Source: Chlorogloeopsis sp038404745 (GTDB lineage: Bacteria; Cyanobacteriota; Cyanobacteriia; Cyanobacteriales; Nostocaceae). From it: DNA of 64,000 bases. Positions 54,117-62,519 of the stretch are shown piece after piece. The notes beneath the pieces are model-generated. The model did no database searches and was not told the DNA's origin. It saw only the letters and a program-made list of their open reading frames with translations. The stretch is from NCBI RefSeq assembly GCF_038404745.2, contig NZ_JAYKTT020000012.1, forward strand, positions 1 to 64,000, written 5' to 3'. Made by a program: the position numbers and the translations under genes. How positions within the stretch are numbered: the first letter of the stretch is position 1; the number at the start of each line of letters is the position of its first letter.

Positions 54117-54221
54117 TCACAGTAAATCTTCCTCAGTTAGCTGGGCTATTTTCATCAAAGCTCTCAAAGTTCCGACTTTCAAATCTTGATTTTGATGCAC
54201 AGGAATTGACAGAATTTGTTT
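54117..54221 (-). pseudogene. hicA: HicA toxin 3' remnant
   Basis: A 35-codon stretch (including stop) reads SIPVHQNQDLKVGTLRALMK, followed by IAQLTEEDLL and a stop, closely matching the conserved C-terminus of HicA mRNA interferase toxins (VHxxxDLKxGTLRxxLKxAxLT). An in-frame TAG at about 54222 precedes it and nothing like the HicA N-terminus with its catalytic histidine is found, so only the end remains. No HicB antitoxin gene is recognisable nearby. This is a small fossil of a toxin-antitoxin module in the decaying island. The rest of 53938-54497 has no gene. Confidence 0.6.
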
Positions 54222-54497
54222 GTTCTATTTCGGGGTTTTCATAAATTATGATGACTGCCAGTAATTCAGCTCTTGAAGAGAATGCAGAAGTTTACAATCA
54301 AATTCCTAAACTTTCACTTAATGATGTAGCCTGAGATGATTGTCATTACTCAAAAGCATTGAAATCTGGATTGATTAAAACTATTCTAACTCTTATAAGT
54401 GGGCTGTTATCTTTTATCCAACCTGAAGGCAGAGCTTTCTGTGTTGGAATTGCCATTTAACTTTAATAACTGATAACTGTTAACTGATAACTGAATA

Positions 54498-56327
54498 TTA
54501 AAACCAATTCCCTACTAAAACAAAAGGCGCCCAGTGATAGGGACGATTGTAGTCTGTGTTGGGATATTCTTTTAGAAAAGCTAGTTGCGTATTTCTGAGG
54601 GCTTCAGCTTTGGTAAGAGAAGGATTCTTCAATTGCTGATAGAGCCGATTCATAAATTCTGCTGTGGAAGCATCATTAATCTGAATCAATGTTGCCAGAG
54701 TACTACGCGCACCTGCACGAATGGCAATTCCTGCTAAACCAAGGGCAGCACGTTTGTCACCAACGGCAGTTTCACAAGCGCTGAGAATTAACAATTCGAT
54801 GGGGTTATTTTCATGAGCATCACTGCTACGTAACAAAGAGTCTAAATCTCGGATATTAATGCGTTTCTCCCAATCAAGGATGTAAGTTTGTTCGGGATCG
54901 GAACTAAATTTACCGTGGGTGGCAATATGGACAATATTGAATGATTGTGTCTGAATATTTTGACGAATGTTTTCTTGGATAAATTGTTGATTTTCTAGTT
55001 TCTTACTTTGAGGGATTTGTTTACTAATTTCTGTTAGCTCAACAGCAACATTATCGAGATTTCCCAGGCTTTCTTTTTGAAAGCTAGGAGCTTGGGTTGC
55101 GCCAGCGAGTAAAGTATTAAAATTGCGATCGCGCCAAGTTTAAGAAGAAAATAACTGCAAACCAGGTGTGACAGCAACGGCATAATTTTCAATTAAGTAT
55201 TGCTTTCCGTCGTAAAGCATGGCTGGGGGAATATTTCGTAGTGATCCATCCATGACAAGTGCTAGGGTTTTGATTTGATTTTGGGGATTTTGTAACTCTG
55301 CGGCGATAGGTTGAATTAACCAATCATAAAGTTGTTTCATAAAGTTGTTTGGATGCGACTTTAATTTGACTCAAGCTGGTGCTACGTTTTCTCAAGGCAC
55401 TTAAGAGATTAGCAACTGCCCGATCAACTTGATTTTCAGATACATTAGCAATTCAGGAGCGATCGCCGCGACTTGTTGATAGTGTTGTAAAGCTGCGGTG
55501 TGCGATCGCTGCACTTGTTCGGGATAGTTTAAAACTTCTGCTTGTTTGGCTGTTGATCGTTCGATATTGCCTAAACTGAGTAATCCTTGACTCTCTAGGG
55601 CTGTATTGTGTATCTGTCGTGATAAAGTTACACTTTGAGTTAAAAGACGTTTCGCTGTTTGTAATTCTCCCACCCGGTTGTAAAGATTACCTAGATTTTG
55701 CAAACTGATAGCCCTTAATGATATGTCTTTGGTTTGCTGCACATCATTTTCTATTTGTAATAATTGCTATTGAGCGCGTCTGTAAAAACCGAGTGATTGC
55801 ATGGCTTGGGCTTGGCTGATGCGACAACCAATAACACCCACAGAGTCTTTTGCTTGGCGGTAGGCAGTTTCTGCACGTTTCCAAGTTTCTAGGGCAGATT
55901 CTAACTGTCCGGTTGCCAATTGCAGATGTCCTTGGGCATTGAGAACTTGAGCTAGTATTTGCGAGTGTTTTGGTTGCCTGGATGCAGATTTCAAAATAGT
56001 TAAACTTTGGACGATCGCGTTTTGCGCTGCTTGCCATTGTCCCAGCTTTTGATATGTCAGGGAAAGTAAACTGAGGGCTTGGGCTTGATGTAGAGGAGAG
56101 TTTTTGGTTGCGTACTCCTGGGCAGCTTGTTTCAAGGTTTGGGCAGCTTGGAAAAATTGCCCTGCATCATAGGATTTTTTTGCAGTTTGCACCAGTCTGG
56201 CAGTGGATGTCTGGGCATAAACAGGGATAAACCAGTGAATTTGCAAACTCAGAATTAGAGTACAAAGAGCGATCGCTATCCAGCGAAGTGAGATTTTCAT
56301 CACTGCCAGGAATGTTCTGTAGTTCAA
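54498..56327 (-). pseudogene. TPR-CHAT protease-like protein, broken by four lesions
   Basis: Pieces in order from the start at 56327 are a signal peptide (FLAVMKISLRWIAIALCTLI), TPR-like repeats, and a C-terminal CHAT (caspase-like) domain with FNIVHIATHGKFSSDP (His) and IELLILSACETAVGD (Cys). Lesions are an in-frame TAG at 55767-55769, a frameshift near 55451, a 13-bp tandem duplication at 55325-55350 that shifts the frame, and an in-frame TAA at 55140-55142. Correcting these gives a continuous protein of about 600 residues. CHAT-TPR proteins are widespread in filamentous cyanobacteria and are often near TPS exoproteins. The catalytic dyad survives in the DNA, but the gene cannot make the protein. 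Confidence 0.85.
55325..55350 (-). repeat. 13-bp tandem duplication inside the CHAT pseudogene
   Basis: cataaagttgttt occurs twice in direct succession (55325-55337 and 55338-55350). Because 13 is not a multiple of 3, the insertion shifts the frame; removing one copy joins SLSQIKVASKQLY to DWLIQPIAAELQN. Confidence 0.85.
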
Positions 56328-56571
56328 CTTTTGTTTTCACATTACCATCACGAGTTGGAAAAATTTCGCTAAAAAAGCCGTAAAATTACCTTAAGCTGTC
56401 AATTTGCGTTGAAATGGCAATTTGCTTGAGCGCCGCAATGTTAATCATCCTTTGGTGTCGGGATTAGATATTTTTTTGAAACGCAAAGGTACGCAGAGGT
56501 TGTCGCAGAGGTACGCGGAGGGAAAGAATTTTAAATATTTGTGTTTTGTGGTGCCGCTAAGTTTATCTCAC

Positions 56572-57265
56572 GGCGCAAATTTATTTCACAGTTTTCGGGA
56601 ATTTAATGTTGGGGATGGAGAACGGGTTTATTTTGCGAATCCGGCAGGGATTCAAAATATACTGTCCCGCGTTACGGGTAATACGCCTTCTAATATTCTG
56701 GGGATGTTGGGGGTAAGACGAAAACAGTGATATTATTGCCAATGCCTTCAACGGACGAGGGGGGCGCATTGATATCACTGCTAAGAATATCTTCGGATTC
56801 ATTGTACGCAGCTGGGAAGACTTGCAACAATTGTTAAATTCTCAACCCTTAGATCCGCGTTTACTGCGAACTAGCGATATTAGCGCGATTTCTCAAACTA
56901 ATCCTACCTTAAGTGGAACGATCGCAATTGATGCCTTAAATCTCGATCCCACCCAAGGAATTACGGAACTACCAGTAAATCTGGTGGATGCAACAAAACA
57001 AACTAATCAACAGCTGTGTAATATTAGCCAGAATAGTTCATTTATCGTGACTGGCAGAGGCGGACTTCCTGAAACACCCAACGCTACACTCAAACCTGAT
57101 GCAACTTGGGAAGATTGGCGGATTTTAACAGATGAATCACCCAAGGTTTTGACAATGAAATCCATAGTTGAGGCACAGAGTTGGCAAGTTGATGCTCAGG
57201 GAATAATTCACCTGAGTGCTAAACCTGCATCTTCATTGTCTCAAGGTTGTGCTTACAGTGATTAA
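56572..57265 (+). pseudogene. TPS haemagglutinin-like exoprotein remnant, large internal deletion
   Basis: The left part (56572-56716) encodes the end of a two-partner-secretion domain: GANLFHSFREFNVGDGERVY, then FANPAGIQNILSRVTGN. From 56717 in another frame the DNA encodes the extreme C-terminus of the same kind of protein: NAFNGRGGRIDITAKNIFGF, CNISQNSSFIVTGRGGLPET and DATWEDWRIL, to the TAA at 57265. The long beta-helix between them, normally hundreds of residues, is missing, and the join is out of frame. A secretion signal is also missing; the upstream DNA (56475-56520) is a dispersed repeat. No TpsB transporter is nearby. This is a clear deletion fossil. Confidence 0.85.
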
Positions 57266-57474
57266 CTTCGTCTACCAGCGCCGCTTAGAATACCAGCACC
57301 AATTGAAAACAAAATGATTGCCCAAACTATATAAGTAGGAATTGATTTAATTACACCAATTCCCAGCAAGAAATACACTATGGCAGTTAACGATAAAGCA
57401 AGACCGACAGAAACACCTATAATATACAAAAATCTTTTAGTTTCTGGGTTAGGGGACTGGCTCACAAATATCAC
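57262..57474 (-). CDS. Small two-helix membrane protein
   Basis: 70 residues: a polar start (MIFVSQSPNPETKRF), then two hydrophobic helices (LYIIGVSVGLALSLTAIVYF and IPTYIVWAIILFSIGAGILS) joined by a short loop. The basic KR before helix 1 and GRRS at the end suggest both termini lie on the cytoplasmic side. No recognised family; small proteins like this are common in Nostocales. The 3' end overlaps the convergent haemagglutinin relic by 4 bases. ATG at 57474 follows 'ggagtgatatttgtg' on its strand, plausible for translation. The 57475-57753 gap has no gene. Confidence 0.55.
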   Translation of the reverse strand: MIFVSQSPNPETKRFLYIIGVSVGLALSLTAIVYFLLGIGVIKSIPTYIVWAIILFSIGAGILSGAGRRS

Positions 57475-57753
57475 TCCTCTAGAATCGTTGCTAGTAATTC
57501 CAGAATCATGTCACTCATTTTTGCATATTGCCATGCGTAGATACGTCAAATTTTAAGAGTAGCGATGAACAATTTCTGGTGAAAAAGCTGGCAGGTAAAC
57601 TGCAATATACTCTTCAATCATTTTGGGTTTATTCCCTGCTGCTTGGATTCGGCATGGTGGTTGAGATGCGATCGCAAGCAAAAATCAAAATCCAAACTTA
57701 CCCTACCACGCATTTTGGCGTAATTTGATCTGTTCCCCCAAGCCCGTTCCCTC

Positions 57754-58923
57754 TTAATAACTTCCCCATTTTTCTACAGCGCGACGCAGCGGCCCTTGTG
57801 GTAAAGTATTGATTGCAAAAGATTCGCTCTCAGATGCACGCTCTAGGGCTTCAAAAAAAGCCTGCACACCAGCTGCCGCACCATCGGGATGATCCATGAT
57901 GCCTGTACCAGCGTTCAAAATGACATCTTGTCCGTAATCTGCTAAAGCCTTGGGAACAATACCAGGATGAATACCTGCTGAAGGAACGGGAAAAACACCA
58001 CGACTACGCAAAATCTCTCGAATCTTACCTTCCTCAATAGAATCAAAGGGTAAACTGCCGTAGTGAGCGGGATACAACACAGCATCAGCACCAGCATGAG
58101 CCATTAAGGTTCCCAGTACCACCGAGTATGCCATGCCATAATCGGGAGCAGCACACATCGCTCCGGCAAGGGCTGGATGGGCAAAAATAGGGACGTTGAT
58201 TTCTGGATCGGCTGCTAAAGCTTCAAGTACTGAAAATCCATAGGAAAGAACGTTTACCAAAAGCGCATTTGCACCTTGGCGCACCAAAAGACGGGCTTTC
58301 TCTAATAACTTGTCTGCCCTACCTGTGACGTTGACGGCATATAATATAGTGTGTCCAGTTTTTTGCTTGACCTGTTCAATTATTTTGCGACACTCTTTGA
58401 GGCGTTCCAAGGTTGGGGCAATATCGAGATCTCCTAGAATCTCATCATCTTTAATAATATCTAGCCCTGCATGAGCAACTTCTGCTAAGATTGCGGCGTG
58501 ATCGGTTGCTGATAATCCTAGCGCTGGTTTAAAAATAGCCATAACTAGGGGACGCTCAAATACCCCAAGACGTTCTCGAATTCCAGCAATACCTAGTTTG
58601 GGATGTAGCCCATAATTTTGTGGCAGACGCACCGCTACTACTTTTGCTGCACCTGCCATCGAATATTTGCCAAATACCATCGTTAACAGGCTAGCAATAT
58701 CATTTTCTACATTCGCTTCCGGGAAGTGAATAGTCGCGATACTATAACCTGCTTGGGCTTCTGTTTGTACTGATGTAACTTCTCCTAGATGAGATTGCAA
58801 CGCTGCTTCTCGGTGAGCAAAACGCGCATCCCAAGTTCCCACTGTTTGCCCAACCGCAATGATTTTGGCTTGTGTTTGAGGATCTACACCCGCAGGGAAA
58901 CGGTAATCTACTTCAATAGTCAT
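57754..58923 (-). CDS. RuBisCO-like protein (form IV), MtnW-type DK-MTP-1P enolase candidate
   Basis: 389 residues, shorter than carboxylating RuBisCO. It conserves FKPALGLSATD with Lys132, and GLDIIKDDEILGD with Lys158 (the lysine carbamylated in the family) and its acidic metal ligands. The later PSAGIHPGIVPKAL is also typical. Loop 6 with its catalytic GKxEG lysine is absent, as in enolase-type RLPs. By similarity it is nearest to 2,3-diketo-5-methylthiopentyl-1-phosphate enolase (MtnW) in methionine salvage, or a related isomerase; no other salvage genes are in this window. The sequence starts directly MTIEVDYRFPAGVDPQTQAK. It is followed 106 bases downstream-of-start by low-complexity DNA, then cytM. 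Confidence 0.85.
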   Translation of the reverse strand: MTIEVDYRFPAGVDPQTQAKIIAVGQTVGTWDARFAHREAALQSHLGEVTSVQTEAQAGYSIATIHFPEANVENDIASLLTMVFGKYSMAGAAKVVAVRLPQNYGLHPKLGIAGIRERLGVFERPLVMAIFKPALGLSATDHAAILAEVAHAGLDIIKDDEILGDLDIAPTLERLKECRKIIEQVKQKTGHTILYAVNVTGRADKLLEKARLLVRQGANALLVNVLSYGFSVLEALAADPEINVPIFAHPALAGAMCAAPDYGMAYSVVLGTLMAHAGADAVLYPAHYGSLPFDSIEEGKIREILRSRGVFPVPSAGIHPGIVPKALADYGQDVILNAGTGIMDHPDGAAAGVQAFFEALERASESESFAINTLPQGPLRRAVEKWGSY

Positions 58924-59029
58924 TAGTTAGTAGTTAGTGGTTAGTGGTTAGTTGTTCTCTCCTCATCTCCCCTGCTCCCCTGCTCTCCTGCTTTGTTGTC
59001 CCCTTGTCCCCCCTCTCCCACTTCTTCAC

Positions 59030-59404
59030 CTAAAGCGTCTCTAAATAGCTGAGGAGATCTGCCATTTCTTGGGGATTGGGCTGGAATTTTGGCATTGGAG
59101 GTGTATCACCACTAATCACCTGATGAATCAGTCCATAGGAGGATTTGCGTTTAGAAACCCCTTGTAAACTAGGGCCAACACGTCCATCTGCTTGCCATCC
59201 ATGACAACCAGCACAGTTGATTTGAAAGATGGCGTTTCCTTGCACGGCGTTACCTGTTAGGGATAAAACAGTCTTGACGTAGGGATCTGAGGTTCTGATC
59301 GCGCGAACAGCAAAAATCCCCAAAATAAATGCAAGCAAAATCGCCAGAACTATTACGGTGATTCGCTGAATCAGAATTTTAGGTTGGGTAATTTGGTTAT
59401 CCAA
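59030..59404 (-). CDS. cytM: Cytochrome cM
   Basis: 124 residues. An uncleaved N-terminal membrane helix (RITVIVLAILLAFILGIFAV) anchors a single c-type heme domain. The heme site is CAGCH (Cys64, Cys67, His68) and the likely axial Met is Met104 in GDTPPMPKFQPNPQEMADLL. DGRVGPSLQGVSKRKSSYGL is distinctive of cytochrome cM, a low-potential cyanobacterial cytochrome that appears to modulate respiratory and photosynthetic electron flow under stress. Length and motifs match. ATG at 59404; the upstream 210 bases separate it from petG on the opposite strand and must contain both promoters. Confidence 0.85.
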   Translation of the reverse strand: MDNQITQPKILIQRITVIVLAILLAFILGIFAVRAIRTSDPYVKTVLSLTGNAVQGNAIFQINCAGCHGWQADGRVGPSLQGVSKRKSSYGLIHQVISGDTPPMPKFQPNPQEMADLLSYLETL

Positions 59405-59614
59405 ACGTTTTTGCTGTTAAATTAGGTGTACAAAAAATTTTTCATTTCATACACATAGCTTAAAATTTCTTTGATGTGTCTGCAAGCACAAATTGTATTT
59501 TTCCTTTGTCTAATTTTTACTCAAAACCATTTCCAGGCGCGGGATTGATGCTAAATTTGGTAAGATTGAGAAAAGGAAATAAATCTTTAAATAATTGCAA
59601 CAAGGAGATTTAAA

Positions 59615-59728
59615 GTGGTTGAGCCTCTACTAGATGGTATTGTCTTAGGCCTTATCTTTGTAACTCTAAGTGGACTTTTCTACGCTGCTTACAAGCAATT
59701 TAAGCGCGGTAACCAACTAGGTATTTAA
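59615..59728 (+). CDS. petG: Cytochrome b6f complex subunit 5 (PetG), 37 residues
   Basis: GTG start at 59615, preceded by AAGGAG at 59602-59607 (7-base spacing), giving the 37-residue protein VVEPLLDGIVLGLIFVTLSG, continuing LFYAAYKQFKRGNQLGI. It is a single-span hydrophobic subunit with basic C-terminus, in full agreement with PetG. It stabilises the cytochrome b6f complex, which links photosystem II to photosystem I electron transport in the thylakoid. The gene is divergent from cytM, a common neighbourhood. It is followed by a strong hairpin shared with rsmD. Confidence 0.95.
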   Translation: MVEPLLDGIVLGLIFVTLSGLFYAAYKQFKRGNQLGI

Positions 59729-59745
59729 ACTGCTGAGAGGGGATT

Positions 59746-59792
59746 GGAGAAGAATTAAAAATTATTAATTTTTAATTAATAAATTCTTCTCC
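59746..59792. terminator. Bidirectional terminator-like hairpin between petG and rsmD
   Basis: GGAGAAGAATT at 59746-59756 pairs with AATTCTTCTCC at 59782-59792, and the AT-rich interior (attaaaaattattaatttttaat) can pair further. The dyad lies 17 bases after the petG stop and 1 base from the rsmD stop, fitting termination in both directions. Confidence 0.65.
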
Positions 59793-59793
59793 C

Positions 59794-60339
59794 TTACTCC
59801 CCAATTCTGTAGAACGTGATAGCTGTATTGCCGTAAACTTTCTGGCGGCAAACTTCTAAACTAAGAATATCTAGTGACGTCGAACTTTGAGAGTTATGTT
59901 CGACTGCAATTTCGCCACTAGGATCTAAAAGCTGGTAGTGAGCGATCGCTTCTAATACTGGTTGGTATAAACCACTAGCATAAGGTGGATCGAAGTAAAT
60001 TCTGTCAAATTTTTGTCCTGAAAGCTTTGGCAACCATTGCAGCACATCTCCTCTCAACACTTTCCATTCTTGTTCATCAGTAGCTACCTGCTGCCAGTTT
60101 TGTTCAATAATCTTACAAACACGGCTCGATTGTTCTATTCCAACTACAAGGCAGGCTCCTCTACACAACGCTTCTGCACCCATTGAACCTGTACCAGCAC
60201 ACAAATCGAGCCAGCGACAACCCTCTACTGTTCCCTGCCAAATATTAAAAATTGCTTCCCTCACCCGTGCACTTGTCGGTCTGGTTTCCTTTCCTGGTAA
60301 AGTTTTTAACTGTCTATTTCCAGAAATTCTAAGAGCCAT
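59794..60339 (-). CDS. rsmD: 16S rRNA (guanine966-N2)-methyltransferase
   Basis: 181 residues. SAM-binding motif I is LDLCAGTGSMGAEALCRGAC and the catalytic NPPY-type motif is RIYFDPPYASGLYQPVLEAI. The N-terminal RISGNRQLKTLPGKETRPTS and RVREAIFNIW are the usual RsmD start. It methylates G966 of 16S rRNA (E. coli numbering) during small-subunit assembly. Length is typical and no domains are missing. ATG at 60339, followed by repeat-rich DNA upstream. Confidence 0.93.
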   Translation of the reverse strand: MALRISGNRQLKTLPGKETRPTSARVREAIFNIWQGTVEGCRWLDLCAGTGSMGAEALCRGACLVVGIEQSSRVCKIIEQNWQQVATDEQEWKVLRGDVLQWLPKLSGQKFDRIYFDPPYASGLYQPVLEAIAHYQLLDPSGEIAVEHNSQSSTSLDILSLEVCRQKVYGNTAITFYRIGE

Positions 60340-60780
60340 AATTCTAGGGCAAAACTAGTGAAGAAATTGTTGATGAATTTGTGAGACATATATGCAAAGC
60401 TTAAAGTTTGCGCTCTTAGTACATGGTAGCTGGATTAAGTAGAAGGCAGGAGGCAGGAGGCAGTAGGTAAAAGCTTCTCCTATTTAGTTTCTGGCAATCA
60501 GCATTTTACGTTTAATTATATCTACCTACTTAAGATGTAGTCTCAAAAATTTGGGATTTGTGAAATTCTCAATGCAACTGAGTAAAACCCTTACTTTTTC
60601 AAGAACTTGAGGCTGAGTTTCTCAATTTTCACAACTATGCGATCGCAGTTAGTCCTTACCAATATCTTGCATCTACGCTTTTGTTCGCTAAGAAATAAAT
60701 TTCTTGGCTAAAAGCTAAAGTCAGTTAGAATTGACTAGGTAAGATTTTCACTCAGTTTTAAATGACTTGAACTATTAAGC

Positions 60781-60965
60781 CTGGTAGACGCCCGGTAAAC
60801 GCGGTAGATGCGGTAGATGCGGAGCAGCTACTTTCAGAAGTCGCTAGCTAACGCAACGCCTGACGGCGAACGCGCAAGAGCGTAGGTACAGCTTCCGTAG
60901 GTACAGCTTCAAGGGAGAGTGGGCGGCTACTTGCGTTTATCCACTACGTGTCTACCCGTAGGGTA
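60781..60965. repeat. Dispersed repeat, CGCTAGCTAACGCAACGCC family (copy 3)
   Basis: Built of 'cggtagatgcggtagatgcgg' direct repeats, then cgctagctaacgcaacgcctgacggcgaacgcg at 60842-60874 and 'gtaggtacagcttccgtaggtacagcttc' direct repeats. It matches copies at 7647-7772 and 38800-38915. The 60340-61296 gap is otherwise gene-free; a 'ggaggcaggaggcaggaggcag' tract lies at 60445-60463. Confidence 0.7.
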
Positions 60966-61296
60966 CTTCAGTTCCAGGGATTTTAATGGCAAGCTCCTTA
61001 GTATAAGGCTTAAATTAGAAGAGTGGTGGCTGATTGTGTGGCGTTTACACAGCCAGATCATTTTAAGAAACTTTTTGAGAACAAAACAGCACTTCAAAAT
61101 AAAGGTATAAACTTAGGCGACGATACTAACTTGTAACAAAAATTTACGGTAATTTGCATACAGACGACAGCCATCCTTCCCCAAATTCACCATTCTCCAC
61201 CACGCTTTCAGTAGAAATTTTTATTTACCTTCATTAGGCTTTAGTGGCGAGATTAAAATAGGGCGGGTAATTAATTAATATTACAGAAATTAAGTT

Positions 61297-61932
61297 TTAA
61301 GCAGCAACTTGTTCGCGTACTTGAGCAACAAAATTAGACAGAATTTGCAATCCAATATTAGAGGATTTTTCTGGGTGGAATTGAACAGCCATTAAGTTTT
61401 CATGGGCAATAGCAGCAGTGACAGTTTGGCTACCGTGGGTAACTGTTGCAGCACGTACTTGCGGATCGGCTGGATCGACATAATAGGAATGGACAAAATA
61501 TACCCAAGGTTGGGGTGATAAATATTCCCACAAAAGACATTTGGGTTGAGTAAATTCAAGTTGATTCCAACCCATATGGGGAATGGTAATGCCAGGTTCT
61601 GGACGAAATCTTCTGACTTTGCCTTTAATAATTCCCAATCCTGGTTCGACACCTTCTTCACTAGACTCAAACAGAATTTGCAGTCCTAAACAAATACCTA
61701 AAAAAGGTTTGCCAGATCCGATCGCTGCTTTAATTGGTTCTTCTAAAGCACGCGATCGCAAATGTTGTACTGCTGGATCGAATGCACCAACCCCAGGTAA
61801 AACAATAGCATCTGCTTTTTCCAAATCCTTGTGAGAATCTGTAACTTTAGGATTTGCCCCAGCTTTTTCCAAGCCTTTACAGACTGAGTGCAAGTTTCCC
61901 ATGTCGTAGTCTATGACTGCAATCACTGCCAT
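61297..61932 (-). CDS. hisH: Imidazole glycerol phosphate synthase, glutaminase subunit
   Basis: 211 residues. The class I amidotransferase triad is present: Cys in KPFLGICLGLQILFESSEEG, His in VQFHPEKSSNIG and the following Glu. The start MAVIAVIDYDMGNLHSVCKG is typical. It releases ammonia from glutamine for HisF, which forms imidazole glycerol phosphate in histidine synthesis. HisF is not beside it in this window. ATG at 61932 follows 'cagggagtaggtaa', a good ribosome site. The gene is divergent from the C15-like gene. Confidence 0.95.
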   Translation of the reverse strand: MAVIAVIDYDMGNLHSVCKGLEKAGANPKVTDSHKDLEKADAIVLPGVGAFDPAVQHLRSRALEEPIKAAIGSGKPFLGICLGLQILFESSEEGVEPGLGIIKGKVRRFRPEPGITIPHMGWNQLEFTQPKCLLWEYLSPQPWVYFVHSYYVDPADPQVRAATVTHGSQTVTAAIAHENLMAVQFHPEKSSNIGLQILSNFVAQVREQVAA

Positions 61933-61990
61933 TTACCTACTCCCTGTAAATTTAATATGGAGGGTATTTATATTTTAAATAATATTTCTT

Positions 61991-62503
61991 ATGAAGAGAA
62001 GTTTTCTATTAACTTCCTTTGATACTTGGCTACCTCATCAACAGTCAAATTCTTCTGATGATTTGTTGATTGAACTTGCCAAACTTGACTCGATATCTCA
62101 TACTTTAAGTTTTTTGCGACTGTTACCTGTAGATGTGCAACTTGCCAGCGCTCAAGTACTTGAAAAAATCACAGAACTTAAGCCAGATGGGATCGTCTGC
62201 TGTGGCATGGCCGAAAAGCGAACGCTATTATCTGTGGAATCGAATGCTAGTTGTGAGGAAAGTGTGTTGCAGACAAAGGTGGATTTAGAGCAGCTGGTGC
62301 TGGGAACAGCAGCAGTTGAGATCAGTCACAACTGCGGTAAATTTGTCTGCGAAGGTGTTTATTATTCAGTACTAGATTACCTACAGCAGTGCCAACTAAA
62401 AGTTCCTTGTATTTTTATCCACGTTCCTATTTTGACTGAGGAAAATTTACCCACTATTCTGAGCGATTTTTTGTTAATTATTCATAGGCTGGCACTTTGG
62501 TAA
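61991..62503 (+). CDS. Pyroglutamyl peptidase I-like (C15) protein, shortened
   Basis: 170 residues, compared with about 200-215 for ordinary C15 peptidases. The start RSFLLTSFDTWLPHQQSNSS fits the family's GFxPF region, changed to SFDTWLPHQ. The catalytic residues can be aligned: Glu83 (GMAEKRTLLSVESNASCEES), Cys120 (HNCGKFVCEGVYYSVLDYLQ) and His144 (VPCIFIHVP). Cys-His spacing is 24 as usual, but Glu-Cys spacing is about 37 rather than 63, so an internal segment is missing. A complete triad suggests a working hydrolase, perhaps with a different pocket from pyroglutamyl peptidase. Starts at the ATG at 61991; DUF3370 follows 16 bases later and may be co-transcribed. Confidence 0.75.
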   Translation: MKRSFLLTSFDTWLPHQQSNSSDDLLIELAKLDSISHTLSFLRLLPVDVQLASAQVLEKITELKPDGIVCCGMAEKRTLLSVESNASCEESVLQTKVDLEQLVLGTAAVEISHNCGKFVCEGVYYSVLDYLQQCQLKVPCIFIHVPILTEENLPTILSDFLLIIHRLALW

Positions 62504-62519
62504 AGTTGTTTGCGTCTGA

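Noticed and set aside
49971..55769. Idea that in-frame TAG codons in the island are recoded as an amino acid
   Set aside because: Intact genes in the window end with TAG (for example 3774 and 36819), and the same island also has TAA, frameshifts and deletions, so decay is simpler.
60919..61110. 63-codon open frame
   Set aside because: Starts inside the third repeat copy and shows no family resemblance.
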